64,000 nt of DNA from JAVJSU01 sp040219275 (GTDB lineage: Bacteria; Chloroflexota; Anaerolineae; Aggregatilineales; Phototrophicaceae), in contig JAVJSU010000041.1 of assembly GCA_040219275.1 (NCBI GenBank), forward strand, positions 1 to 64,000, written 5' to 3'. Made by a program: the position numbers and the translations under genes. Of the stretch, positions 42,256-51,072 are shown in pieces (the first letter of the stretch is position 1; the number at the start of each line of letters is the position of its first letter). Under the pieces are notes generated by a model. The model did not search any database. It had not been told where the DNA came from and was given only the letters and a program-made list of their open reading frames with translations.

Positions 42256-42726
42256 TTAGCTACTGCGCCCCAGAGTCTTGTTGATCTGCGCGACATGGAT
42301 TCCACAGTGTCCCGCATACAGTCGCGCTAGTGCTTCGATTGTCATTTCACCATGACGGGGGTGAATTCCCGTCCGTTGCCATTGATCGTCATCTAACGAC
42401 TCCAGCAAGGTGGCGATGCGCTCATGGATGCTATGAATGATGGCGACGGACAACCCGACAGGCAGTTTATAATCAGCGGTTTCGGCAAATTCACCCTGTT
42501 TCCAGCCGATAAAGGCGGGTGACTCCTCGAATAATGCCGTCTTGATGAGCAGTAAAGACCGGGTATGAGCATCGGCAAGGTGGTGCACAATCTGACGCGT
42601 GCACCATTCGTCCGGTGTGATGCGGCTGTCCAACTCACTTTCGGGGATGGTCTCCAACAGCGCGTCAAGCTCTGCGGGAAACGCTCGAAGGGTGTCGATA
42701 TGAACTTGCTGTTGTGCTGTGGGCAT
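42256..42726 (-). CDS. DinB-fold protein (YfiT type)
   Basis: A 156-residue four-helix protein. The pattern TPDEWCTRQIVHHLADAHTRSLLLIKTAL and later LARLYAGHCGIHVAQINKTL gives the His residues of the metal site in YfiT-like DinB_2 proteins. It is soluble with no signal. The cystathionine gamma-synthase-like gene lies 48 bp upstream on the same strand, so the two may be co-transcribed. A thiol-transfer role has been suggested for the family; here it is unproven. Confidence 0.85.
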   Translation of the reverse strand: MPTAQQQVHIDTLRAFPAELDALLETIPESELDSRITPDEWCTRQIVHHLADAHTRSLLLIKTALFEESPAFIGWKQGEFAETADYKLPVGLSVAIIHSIHERIATLLESLDDDQWQRTGIHPRHGEMTIEALARLYAGHCGIHVAQINKTLGRSS

Positions 42727-42774
42727 GAGTCATTGCCTCCATGAATGATCGAACGTTTGTAAAATTCAACCCGC

Positions 42775-43989
42775 TCAAGAAATGCCGTCTAGCGCCTCGT
42801 AAAAGTCGGTGATGAGGTCGTCAATATCTTCTAACCCAACGGACAGACGTAACAATCCAGTTGAGACTCCGCGTGCTTTGAAGTCATCTTCGGTCATCAC
42901 CGCCGCCAACATCGCCGCCGGACTGACGATCAGCGAGTGTACCCCGCCGAGACTCGCCGCACGATCCACCAATTGCAGATCGTCAATCAAGCGATTCGCC
43001 GTCGCCATGTCGCCGTCAATCTCAAAACTGAGCATCCCGCTAAAGCCGGACATCTGCGCTTTTGCCAGTGCATGTTGCGGGTGATTTTCCAGCCCCGGAT
43101 AATAAACTTGTGTCACACGCGGATGTTTTTCGAGTGCCTGCGCCAGTTGTAGCGCGTTGCTATTATGCTGATCCACACGCAATTTGAGCGTCCGCAAGCC
43201 ACGCACCAATAGCCAACCATCAAAGGCGTTGAGCGTCGCGCCGACTGCTAGCGAGGTGCGCCATAATTTTTCCATATGCTGGCTTTTCGCGGCAATCGCA
43301 CCGGCAATCAAATCATGATGCCCGCCAAAATATTTGGTCGCGCTGTGATAAACAATATCTATGCCAAATTCGAGCGGGCGCTGATTAATCGGCGTGGCGA
43401 AGGTGTTATCCGCCAGCGTAATCACGCCATGTTTTTGCGCGATGTCGGCGATGGCGCGTAAATCGGTGATCGCCATGACCGGATTAGTCGGGGTTTCCAC
43501 GATCATCAATTTTGTGTTCGGCTGGATGGCGGCTTCAAAGGCGGCGGGGTCGGTCTGGTCGACGAAGCTGGTCGTGATGCCGAACTTGTGCATGACATTT
43601 TCCAGCAAGCCAATTGTCCCGCCATAATGCACGCGCTGTGCCACCACATGATCGCCACTTGCCAGCAATGCCATCACAATCGTCGTGAACGCACCCATGC
43701 CGGAGGCGGTTAAGAGGGCATCGTCGGCGCTTTCCAATTCCGCGATAATCCGCCGTGCATGGTCACCTGTAGGGTTGCCATAACGCGCATAAAAGGCGGA
43801 GTGAAACGCCCCGGTTGCCATCGCGTCGAATTCGGCGGCAGTATCAGCTTTAAAGGTCGAGGTCTGGTAAATCGGTGGTGCAAGCGAACCGGACGGATCG
43901 AATCCATCATCGGCGTGGATGGCAAGAGTCGCGGGTTTAAAGGTACGCTTTTTCGAATCAGGCTTTTTCATATCAGATGGAGAGGTCAT
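42775..43989 (-). CDS. Trans-sulfuration PLP enzyme (cystathionine gamma-synthase/lyase family)
   Basis: A 404-residue PLP-dependent enzyme of the Cys/Met metabolism family. The PLP lysine is Lys219 in YHSATKYFGGHHDLIAG, the phosphate loop is TASGMGAFTTIV, and VETPTNPVMAITDL and SLGGVHSLIVSPAAM are family signatures. It makes or breaks C-S bonds in cystathionine or methionine. Methionine gamma-lyase or O-acylhomoserine sulfhydrylase remain possible. ATG 43989 is chosen (AAGGT upstream); the longer frame adds 24 residues in a region rich in unlikely codons. The N-terminus (MTSPSDMKKPDSKKRTFK) is slightly extended. Confidence 0.92.
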   Translation of the reverse strand: MTSPSDMKKPDSKKRTFKPATLAIHADDGFDPSGSLAPPIYQTSTFKADTAAEFDAMATGAFHSAFYARYGNPTGDHARRIIAELESADDALLTASGMGAFTTIVMALLASGDHVVAQRVHYGGTIGLLENVMHKFGITTSFVDQTDPAAFEAAIQPNTKLMIVETPTNPVMAITDLRAIADIAQKHGVITLADNTFATPINQRPLEFGIDIVYHSATKYFGGHHDLIAGAIAAKSQHMEKLWRTSLAVGATLNAFDGWLLVRGLRTLKLRVDQHNSNALQLAQALEKHPRVTQVYYPGLENHPQHALAKAQMSGFSGMLSFEIDGDMATANRLIDDLQLVDRAASLGGVHSLIVSPAAMLAAVMTEDDFKARGVSTGLLRLSVGLEDIDDLITDFYEALDGIS

Positions 43990-44282
43990 CGTGTTTACCT
44001 TAAAAATGGTCATCATTATATCGGCAAAGTGTAACGCGAAGGCGCATCTACGAACACGCACAATCCACCAATGGTCTTATCGTTGCAGGTGAATCGCCTT
44101 GAAGTTTATAGCAGACATTGAGAAGATAGTGCCGGAATAAACGCAAACAAAGTGTAAATTTTGGTCAGATCAACCAAACGTTGAGATACAAACTTTCAAT
44201 TTGCGTGTATCATCATAATGTGAGTATGTGAAACAGACATTCTTTTAAGTCAATCTATTTGGATTTAGGGAGTAAATAGTCT

Positions 44283-45308
44283 ATGTCCCGCAAAACATTA
44301 TTTGTTGTATTGATGATGGCACTCTTCGTCACACCGATGGTCGCCGTCAACGCACAAGATGACGCATCATCCGTTGTGGGTGTGCTCATCCCAACCACCA
44401 ATGGTGATTTTTATGACGGTCTGACGGAAAGTTTGCAAGAATTCGCCGCAGATTTTGGTCTGGAAGTGGTTATTCTTTCCGCAGAAAATGATCTCGAAAC
44501 TGAATCAGCCAACCTCGCTTCGTTGATTGAGCAAGGGGTTAGCGCCCTGTTGTTCAGCCCGATGGACGCGGTTGCCAGCTTACCGATTATCGCAGAAGCC
44601 AACGCCGCCGGTATTCCGGTCTTCGTGCTCAGTAGTGATCTTGACCTGACCGACGCAGAGGTTGAAGTGGTCAGCACAATCGGCATGGATAACGCCGTTG
44701 CCGCCACCACCGCCGCTGAATATCTGTGCACCACCTTAGAAGAAACTGGCACGGTCATCGAACTCTACAACGTCGATGCGATGATGGACGAGATGGAAAC
44801 CGAAGAAGATGCTGACGCTTCCGAAGACATGGAAGCCATGGAAGCTCACTCTGCGGCAGACGTTCGTAGCGAAGCCTTCAACGCCTATTTTGCAGAGAGT
44901 TGCACCGGCGTGACCGTCTCCCAGCTGGATATTTCCGGTCTGGCTGACACCGAAGCCGCCACCACCATTCGCGGCGCACTCAGCGATGAAGTCAACGCGA
45001 TCTTCGCCACCAATGATGCCGACATCCTCAACGCGATGTCCGCAACCATCCGCGCCCGCCGTAATAATATTACCCTGCTGGGCTTTAACGCCACCGAAGA
45101 CACCCTCGGCGCGATTGAAATTGGTCGCCTGACGGGGACGATTTCACCGAGCGGTACACAACTTGCCAGCGTCGGGCTTTCCACCGTCGCCTCGTATCTC
45201 GCGGGTGAAACGGTAGAGAACACCTACGCGCTTGATCCGCTAGTGATTAACGCCGAAGCGATTGAAGCCGTGCGTAACTGCCCGCCGAACTTCCGCTGTG
45301 GTAATTAA
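44283..45308 (+). CDS. Periplasmic-binding-like sugar ABC substrate-binding protein
   Basis: A 341-residue exported protein with a signal ending MVAVNAQ. It has the type I periplasmic binding fold (Peripla_BP_4): VVGVLIPTTNGDFYDGLTESLQEFAADFGLEVVIL, then GVSALLFSPMDAVASLPIIAEANAAGIPVFVLSS and LGFNATEDTLGAIEIGRL. Such proteins deliver ribose or related sugars to ABC transporters. No permease or ATPase gene lies beside it; a terminator follows. An acidic insert (MMDEMETEEDADASEDMEAMEAH, about residues 165-188) is unusual. It may serve a distant transporter or a sensor. Confidence 0.88.
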   Translation: MSRKTLFVVLMMALFVTPMVAVNAQDDASSVVGVLIPTTNGDFYDGLTESLQEFAADFGLEVVILSAENDLETESANLASLIEQGVSALLFSPMDAVASLPIIAEANAAGIPVFVLSSDLDLTDAEVEVVSTIGMDNAVAATTAAEYLCTTLEETGTVIELYNVDAMMDEMETEEDADASEDMEAMEAHSAADVRSEAFNAYFAESCTGVTVSQLDISGLADTEAATTIRGALSDEVNAIFATNDADILNAMSATIRARRNNITLLGFNATEDTLGAIEIGRLTGTISPSGTQLASVGLSTVASYLAGETVENTYALDPLVINAEAIEAVRNCPPNFRCGN

Positions 45309-45347
45309 TCATCAAAAATTAGCAAAATCAAAAATGTACTAACATTA

Positions 45348-45386
45348 AAAGAAGCCGGCAAGAAATTGTCCGGCTTCTTTTTTTTG
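45348..45386 (+). terminator. Strong intrinsic terminator
   Basis: AAAGAAGCCGG (45348-45358) pairs with CCGGCTTCTTT (45370-45380), followed by TTTTT. It ends the substrate-binding protein transcript. Confidence 0.92.
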
Positions 45387-45675
45387 CCTGTTCATTTCCG
45401 GTATACTGAATGGAGGAGTTGATTGGATAAATTACTGGCTTTAGGCACAGGCAACAGTTGAATGGTGAAATATCGCGCTGAAAACTCGGAGCAATGAGCA
45501 TTTCAGCGTCTCAGCATTTCAGGTCATGCGATTCACGTCCATGTATAAAACTGACTAGCTGATCTGCTGACTAGCTTTTGCTTGAATAACCAGCCAAGTT
45601 ATATAAATGTGCGTGTTGGATTATGGATTACATGCGAAACGTCAGCCTTTGATGTATTGTTATGAGGAAAAATAT
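45387..45675. repeat. Gap with degenerate word repeats
   Basis: Between the terminator and the amylase ATG no gene is seen. From 45485 to 45600 the text is made of near copies of catttcagcgtctcagcatttcagg and gactagctgatctgctgactagct, matching the style at 35000-35120. The amylase ribosome site (GAGGAAAA) is at the 3' end. Confidence 0.6.
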
Positions 45676-47313
45676 ATGAAACGTTTTCTGTTATTACTCG
45701 TGCTATTGGCTCTACTACTCCCCACACTGGCGCTCACCGCGCAGGATGACGCACCCACCGAAAGCGACCTGCCGTGGTGGAATGATCGCGTCTTTTACGA
45801 GATTTTCGTGCGGAGTTTTTACGACAGCGACGGCGACGGCATCGGCGACTTACAGGGCGTGATTAGCCAGCTCGATTATCTCAACGATGGCGACCCGACC
45901 ACCGATAGCGACCTCGGCATCACCGGAATCTGGCTGATGCCCATTAACCCCTCACCGAGTTATCACGGCTATGATGTGACCGATTATCTCGGCGTGAATT
46001 CAGAGTACGGCACGCTGGATGATATGCGTCAGTTGATCGAAGAAGCCCACGCCCGCGGTATCGCCGTGATTATCGACTTCGTGCTGAATCATAGCTCGGT
46101 GGAGCATGAATGGTTTATCGAGTCGCAAAATCCCGACTCGGACTTTAGAGATTATTACGTGTGGGAGGATGAAAACCCCGGCTTTCGTGGACCGGAAGGA
46201 CAACAGGTCTGGTATCAAACTGCGGGACGCTATTATTACGCGGTGTTCTGGTCAGGGATGCCGGATTTGAATTATGCCAATCCTGACTTAACAGCACAGA
46301 TGATGGAGGCTTCGCGCTTCTGGATTGAAGACATCGGCGTGGATGGCTTCCGGTTGGATGCGATTAAATTTTTGATCTCCGACGGTGAACGGCAGGAAAA
46401 TACGCCGGAAACCGTCGCATGGTTTGAAGCCTATCGTGCCTCCTTGCGCGAATCGAACGCGGATAATCTGCTGGTCGGTGAAATCTGGGATAGCACCTCA
46501 ACCGTATCGTCGTATACAGATCGGGCGGTGGACATCGCCTTTGAATTTGACCTTGCGGCGGGTATTGTGCGCGGTGCGGCGTTCGGCATCACTAGTTCAA
46601 TTGATAGCGCCTTAGAAACCGTGCTGGAATCCTATCCTGCCGGACAATACGCCACCTTCCTGACCAATCACGATCAAGACCGCGTGATGAATCAGCTTCG
46701 GGGCGAGGTCGGCTCTGCGAAATCTGCGGCGGCGGTGATATTAACCTTACCCGGTGTGCCGTTCATCTATTATGGCGAGGAAATCGGCATGGTCGGCGTG
46801 AAACCTGATGAAGACATCCGCACGCCGATGCAGTGGAGTGATGGCGAGAACGCAGGCTTCACAGGTGGCGACCCATGGCGTGCGGTCAATGCAGATTTTG
46901 CTGATGGTGTGAACGTGGCGGCGCAATCGGACGATGCAAATTCCCTGTTGACTCATTATCGCGCACTTATCCACGCCCGCAACGAAAATCCGGCACTATT
47001 GCGTGGCGATATCACCGTGATTGATAGCGGTTCCGGCAATGTAATCAGCTTCTTACGCCACACCGCCGATCAAACAGTGCTGGTGGTTATCAATATGCGC
47101 CCGCGGGAAGTCGATAATTATGGACTGACGCTGGAAAGTAGTGTGCTGAGCGACTTAACAAACATCAACCTTATGCTGGCATCCAGCCATGAACCCTTCG
47201 AGGCGGACGGCGCGTTTGCCCTGCCGGAACTCAACGCCGAGGGTGGCTTTGCGGACTATCTGCCGTTGCCTGTTCTGCCGGGGAACAGCGTGTTTATCTT
47301 GGAGTTCGAATAA
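45676..47313 (+). CDS. Secreted GH13 alpha-amylase family protein
   Basis: A 545-residue exported glycosidase with a signal peptide (MKRFLLLLVLLALLLPTLAL). The (beta/alpha)8 barrel carries all GH13 regions: region I DFVLNHSS, region II GFRLDAIKF with the nucleophile Asp, region III GEIWD with the acid/base Glu, and region IV TNHDQDRV. DSDGDGIGDLQGVISQLDYL is the N-terminal metal-site strand, and a C-terminal beta domain follows. It would cleave alpha-glucans or oligosaccharides outside the cell. Its proximity to the sugar-binding protein upstream suggests linked uptake, although a terminator separates them. ATG 45676 has GAGGAAAA upstream. Confidence 0.94.
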   Translation: MKRFLLLLVLLALLLPTLALTAQDDAPTESDLPWWNDRVFYEIFVRSFYDSDGDGIGDLQGVISQLDYLNDGDPTTDSDLGITGIWLMPINPSPSYHGYDVTDYLGVNSEYGTLDDMRQLIEEAHARGIAVIIDFVLNHSSVEHEWFIESQNPDSDFRDYYVWEDENPGFRGPEGQQVWYQTAGRYYYAVFWSGMPDLNYANPDLTAQMMEASRFWIEDIGVDGFRLDAIKFLISDGERQENTPETVAWFEAYRASLRESNADNLLVGEIWDSTSTVSSYTDRAVDIAFEFDLAAGIVRGAAFGITSSIDSALETVLESYPAGQYATFLTNHDQDRVMNQLRGEVGSAKSAAAVILTLPGVPFIYYGEEIGMVGVKPDEDIRTPMQWSDGENAGFTGGDPWRAVNADFADGVNVAAQSDDANSLLTHYRALIHARNENPALLRGDITVIDSGSGNVISFLRHTADQTVLVVINMRPREVDNYGLTLESSVLSDLTNINLMLASSHEPFEADGAFALPELNAEGGFADYLPLPVLPGNSVFILEFE

Positions 47314-47381
47314 ATACGCGATTTTAGAAGCAGGCGACATCACCCGCTAAAATTCGCCAATAAAGTAAGCTCTACCCGCTT

Positions 47382-47410
47382 AAGACGATCAGAAGGTTGG
47401 TCGTCTTTAG
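47382..47410 (+). terminator. Probable terminator of the amylase gene
   Basis: AAGACGA (47382-47388) pairs with TCGTCTT (47401-47407) around a 12-nt loop, followed by TAGTTT. The stem is only 7 bp but correctly placed 70 bp after the stop. Confidence 0.5.
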
Positions 47411-47434
47411 TTTAAATAGTGGGCAGAGAAAATT

Positions 47435-48268
47435 ATGAAACTTGGCGTGGTCTTACCATCCGGCGAAATCGACAATGATCCCATCGTCATCCGCGACTTT
47501 GTGCAAGCAGTCGAAGGCATGGGCTTTGATTATCTGCTGACCTATGAATTGCTAACGGACTCTCGCTCAGACACCGCGCCTTCAGCGTACCCGGAACCAC
47601 TCACTCTACTCAGCTACATTGCTGGTGTCGCGCAGAAACTCGAACTTGCAACCGGAATCATTGTCCTCCCATCCCGCCAGACGATTCTCGTCGCCAAGCA
47701 AGCCGCACAGCTAGACATCCTCACCAACGGCAAACTCCGGCTCGGTGTTTCCACAGGATGGAATGATGCCGAATACGCCGCGCTAAACATCCCCTTGGCA
47801 GGACGTGGTCAACGCATGGATGAGCAAATCCGCCTGTTGCGTCGCCTATGGACAGAGCAATTCCCCACATTCGATGGCGATTACCACACATTAGAAAATA
47901 TCGGCGTGTTCCCGAAGCCGATTCAGCAACCCATACCCATCTGGATCGGGGGCTATGCCGAAACGGTCTTCAAGCGTGTGGGGGAACTCGGTGATGGTTG
48001 GCTCGCTTATGATGAAACGCCCGCTTCTATCCAGCCCAAGCTCGATAAAATCAAGCAATACGCCCTCAAAGCCGGACGCGATCCCGACACTATCGGCTTA
48101 AATATTGTCGGTATAGACATCACCAAAGCGCAAGATTGGGCGCAATTGGTCACTGATTGGCAAAATGCAGGCGCGGGCTATCTGGATGTTTCCACCCGTG
48201 GCGCAGGCTTCACAACATCGCAACACCATCTGGATGCACTCCGCACATTTAAGGAAAGCATCCCATAA
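47435..48268 (+). CDS. LLM-class F420-dependent oxidoreductase
   Basis: A 277-residue bacterial luciferase-like monooxygenase/oxidoreductase. Key parts are MKLGVVLPSGE (first strand), FVQAVEGMGFDYLLTYE, then LATGIIVLPSRQTILVAKQAAQLDILTNGKLRLGVSTGWNDAEYAAL, which is the F420/FMN-binding core, and PIPIWIGGYAETVFKRVGELGDGW. It is cytoplasmic and likely uses reduced F420 or FMN. The substrate cannot be predicted. The start ATG has GAGA upstream. The gene stands alone between amylase and a paralogue pair. Whether the organism makes F420 cannot be told from this window. Confidence 0.92.
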   Translation: MKLGVVLPSGEIDNDPIVIRDFVQAVEGMGFDYLLTYELLTDSRSDTAPSAYPEPLTLLSYIAGVAQKLELATGIIVLPSRQTILVAKQAAQLDILTNGKLRLGVSTGWNDAEYAALNIPLAGRGQRMDEQIRLLRRLWTEQFPTFDGDYHTLENIGVFPKPIQQPIPIWIGGYAETVFKRVGELGDGWLAYDETPASIQPKLDKIKQYALKAGRDPDTIGLNIVGIDITKAQDWAQLVTDWQNAGAGYLDVSTRGAGFTTSQHHLDALRTFKESIP

Positions 48269-48388
48269 TAGACGGAATTTACGCGGTCTATATGTTCCAA
48301 ACGCGTATAACAACGCAACTTCCCTGCGAATTTCGCGTATACTTAGGTATGATAAGCGTTAACGCAATTTGAAAGTCATGAGGCACTT

Positions 48389-49228
48389 ATGTTGAGCTTC
48401 AACCGTCGTAATACCATCTGGCTGGCAATACTGGCGGCACTCATCGCCATTGTATTGATCTCCGGCACGGTCGCTGTAGAAGTCCAGTTTTTACTGCTGG
48501 CGATTTTCGCGGCGGCGGTGATGGCTTCGTTTTTCAATCCGGCGATGACCACCAATTTCGTCCAATCTCTACAACAACGGTCTCCGCTGAATCGCGCCCG
48601 GCTCAGCCCACAGGCGAAAGAAGCCATTGAACGCGCCCAGAGCAGGGGCGGCTATTATGCGTCCAGCCGTATTGATATGATCGACCTCGGAATGATCGCG
48701 TCACAATCCGGCAAAGACGGCATGGTGATGCGCCGCACCCGTAGCATTTCCAAAGATGATGACGGCGTGCGTCCCTTTATTACTCTGCAAGTTTCGCCGG
48801 AAGAAGCAGATCGCAACGCCATGATCCGCTTTGAAATTTTTGACCAGAACGGGCGCGAACAATACATCCATGAGATGAAAACCTATCTGCGCGATGGCGA
48901 AATGAACATCCTTGCAGATCATCACCTGCCCTTGATGACCAATGGTATGGTTGAGGGAATGGGTGATTGGGATTTGCGGATTTTTATTGATAATTCGCTG
49001 GTCGGCATTCACGCCTTTACACTTGCGCCGTCCTATGATGAACGCCGTTCACGTATGAATCGCGGGCAGAGTGGCGGGCGCTATTATGTGACCGACTCCG
49101 ATGGGGAGCGTGCGACAAGCCGTCTGCGTGATGATGCTGAAGACAGCCCGCCCGTGCGGAACGCCCCCATGAGCCTTGAGGATTTACTACGCGACGACAG
49201 CAACAACCAACAAAGCCAACAGCACTGA
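48389..49228 (+). CDS. Two-TM N-terminal anchor protein, member of a tandem paralogue pair
   Basis: A 279-residue protein with two short hydrophobic helices at the start (TIWLAILAALIAIVLISGTV and FLLLAIFAAAVMASF) and a long soluble part. It ends SLEDLLRDDSNNQQSQQH. The protein at 49398-50207 has the same architecture, a shared core (IRFEIFDQNGREQYIHEMKTYLR against IKFEIYDEVGQKIFAHEDRYDLQ) and the similar ending SLDDLLAAQDD, so the two are duplicates. GAGG lies upstream of ATG 48389. No known family is recognised; a membrane-tethered beta-rich domain is likely. Confidence 0.75.
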   Translation: MLSFNRRNTIWLAILAALIAIVLISGTVAVEVQFLLLAIFAAAVMASFFNPAMTTNFVQSLQQRSPLNRARLSPQAKEAIERAQSRGGYYASSRIDMIDLGMIASQSGKDGMVMRRTRSISKDDDGVRPFITLQVSPEEADRNAMIRFEIFDQNGREQYIHEMKTYLRDGEMNILADHHLPLMTNGMVEGMGDWDLRIFIDNSLVGIHAFTLAPSYDERRSRMNRGQSGGRYYVTDSDGERATSRLRDDAEDSPPVRNAPMSLEDLLRDDSNNQQSQQH

Positions 49229-49279
49229 GTAAAAAGATAAAAGACAAAAGACAGTAGACGATAGATAAAAGAAATCACT

Positions 49280-49310
49280 GTAGGGCGCGACCTGCTAGGT
49301 TGCCCGTAAC
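49280..49310. repeat. Family A palindromic repeat between the paralogues
   Basis: The sequence starts GTAGGGCGCGACCTGCTAGG and ends TTGCCCGTAAC. It keeps the GACC-TGCTA-GGT stem core and lies between the two tandem paralogues. Confidence 0.7.
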
Positions 49311-49397
49311 AATGAGTGAAACGCATACCGTAGATGCTCTTGCTCTGCGTTTTCGTTAACTAACAACCAAAAACTAACAACTGATAACTAAAAAACC

Positions 49398-50207
49398 ATG
49401 TTCGATAACCTAGATTTATCTCCACGAGAACAAATCGCCGCCGCAGTGCTCGGTTTTATGGGCTTGCTCGGCTTAATTAATGGTGAACCGGGTCTCGCCC
49501 TGCTCATGGGTATTATCGTCGCTGTTTATTTGTATCGGCAGAACGAAGAGAACAAGCCGGAAATCAACAATCGGAATGAAAATATCCGCGATGAAGATTA
49601 TATCCATCGTCGGGAAATGGCACAGCGCGAACGTCCCGCCAACGTTGATGAAATCCGCCAACATGCGCTTGATGCGGTGCGCCGTGCCGGGCTAGACCCT
49701 GCCGTTGTGCGTGTCCTGCCGGTAGATCTCGGCGTGATTTCCTTCAGAGGCGATGATAAGCCGGTGATTCACCGCACGCAACCTGTCGACGATGATTGTG
49801 ATTATGTTCAGCCGTATGTACAACTGCGTGTGCCGGTGGATGCCAACGGGCGTATCAAATTTGAGATTTACGACGAAGTGGGGCAGAAGATTTTCGCCCA
49901 TGAAGACCGCTATGATCTGCAACGCGGGCGCAATTTAATCATGCCGTCGTCGCGCTTGCCCGTGCATGATGAGCAAAATATGGACGGACGCTGGCGGATT
50001 GCCATCAGCGCGGACGGAATGCCCCTCGCCACCTATGAATTCCGCTGGCAAGAAACCGAAGATGTCGAATTTCGCCGTCACGTTTTACAGGATGGGGAGA
50101 TCAGCAATGAACTGCAAGCCCTGCTGGAAGATAGCCAACCCGGTCAACTCAGCCTTGATGATCTTCTCGCCGCGCAGGATGACGAGGCGAATCAGCAGAG
50201 ACTATAA
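49398..50207 (+). CDS. Membrane-anchored paralogue of 48389-49228
   Basis: A 269-residue protein with one or two hydrophobic N-terminal helices (AAAVLGFMGLLGLINGEPGLALLMGIIVAVYLY), a charged linker, and a soluble C-terminal part that matches the preceding gene (GRIKFEIYDEVGQKIFAHEDRYDL; NMDGRWRIAISADGMPLATYEF). The end SLDDLLAAQDDEANQQRL parallels SLEDLLRDD of its neighbour. It begins 170 bp after the first copy, so this is a tandem duplication that diverged. Function is unknown. The C-terminal LDDLL motif may be a binding peptide. Confidence 0.75.
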   Translation: MFDNLDLSPREQIAAAVLGFMGLLGLINGEPGLALLMGIIVAVYLYRQNEENKPEINNRNENIRDEDYIHRREMAQRERPANVDEIRQHALDAVRRAGLDPAVVRVLPVDLGVISFRGDDKPVIHRTQPVDDDCDYVQPYVQLRVPVDANGRIKFEIYDEVGQKIFAHEDRYDLQRGRNLIMPSSRLPVHDEQNMDGRWRIAISADGMPLATYEFRWQETEDVEFRRHVLQDGEISNELQALLEDSQPGQLSLDDLLAAQDDEANQQRL

Positions 50208-50230
50208 TAAAAACTGGAGTGCCTAATTTT

Positions 50231-50719
50231 ATGAACGCAGATGCTTTCCGCCACCTATATGATTATCACTTTAGCGAGAGTCGCAAAGTCTGGGATGAGC
50301 ATATCGTCCCGCTCGATCAAGACAAATTCGTGCAGGAAATTGCCTATTCCGTCGGCTCGATCCGTAATCATATCGTCCACATGATGAGCGTGGATGATAG
50401 CTGGTTTCATGATGTACGTGGACTTCCAGCGCCGGACTTTTTGAATGCAGAAGAGTTCACCGAAAAAGACAAAATCCGCGCTCATTGGGATGGCGTAGAG
50501 CAACGGATGCGCGCCTTTCTCGCCGATCTTACAGACGAGATGCTGTTCAGCCAACCCTTGCTACCCCTCAATAACGACCCGATGACCGTCTGGCAAATGC
50601 TGATACAGGTCGTCAATCACGGCACAGATCATCGCGCCCAATTGCTGATGCACCTGCATAATTTCGGCGCAAAAACCAGCGGACAGGATTACGTGTTCTT
50701 CGTTGAAGAAAACCGCTAG
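50231..50719 (+). CDS. DinB-fold protein
   Basis: A 162-residue four-helix protein. MNADAFRHLYDYHFSESRKVW, then SIRNHIVHMMSVDDSWFHDV and VVNHGTDHRAQLLMHLHNFG give the His triad of DinB/YfiT. The NHGTDHRAQ helix is a classical DinB signature. TGGAG lies about 11 nt before ATG 50231. It follows the membrane paralogue gene by 23 nt and may be co-transcribed. A metal-dependent thiol or detoxification role is possible. Confidence 0.9.
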   Translation: MNADAFRHLYDYHFSESRKVWDEHIVPLDQDKFVQEIAYSVGSIRNHIVHMMSVDDSWFHDVRGLPAPDFLNAEEFTEKDKIRAHWDGVEQRMRAFLADLTDEMLFSQPLLPLNNDPMTVWQMLIQVVNHGTDHRAQLLMHLHNFGAKTSGQDYVFFVEENR

Positions 50720-50752
50720 AGTCGTCTATATACGAACACACCCTAACCACAT

Positions 50753-50953
50753 CTAGCGTTCTTTTAGCTCATCCAACAGCCACTTATGGCGCTGAATCGT
50801 CTCGTCTACCACCTCACGGAAGGCGGAGGCGTTGGTGTGTTCTTCTACATATTGCGAGATAGCATCCCTGAGAATGTCGATGATTTCCCGCTCCTGCACT
50901 TTAGCGATTTCCTGCAACTGCAAGACGATCCGCTCTTCAAGTTGAATATCCAT
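50753..50953 (-). CDS. Small RHH-like antitoxin candidate
   Basis: A 66-residue helical protein (MDIQLEERIVLQLQEIAKVQEREIIDILRDAISQYVEEH) whose first strand and two helices look like a ribbon-helix-helix repressor, as in CopG-type antitoxins. No toxin gene is adjacent on either side. It may be a solitary regulator or a leftover of a toxin-antitoxin pair. The start at ATG 50953 has a weak AGG upstream. The call is tentative. Confidence 0.6.
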   Translation of the reverse strand: MDIQLEERIVLQLQEIAKVQEREIIDILRDAISQYVEEHTNASAFREVVDETIQRHKWLLDELKER

Positions 50954-51072
50954 ATGATGCCTGTTGACCTTCTTATTTATGGTCTATATGCTACCTCAAA
51001 AATAAGAGTACCGGTTATATTTCGTCAATGTGTCCCCTTGATGGTGAGGAGAGTTAAAGAGGAAGGATTTCT

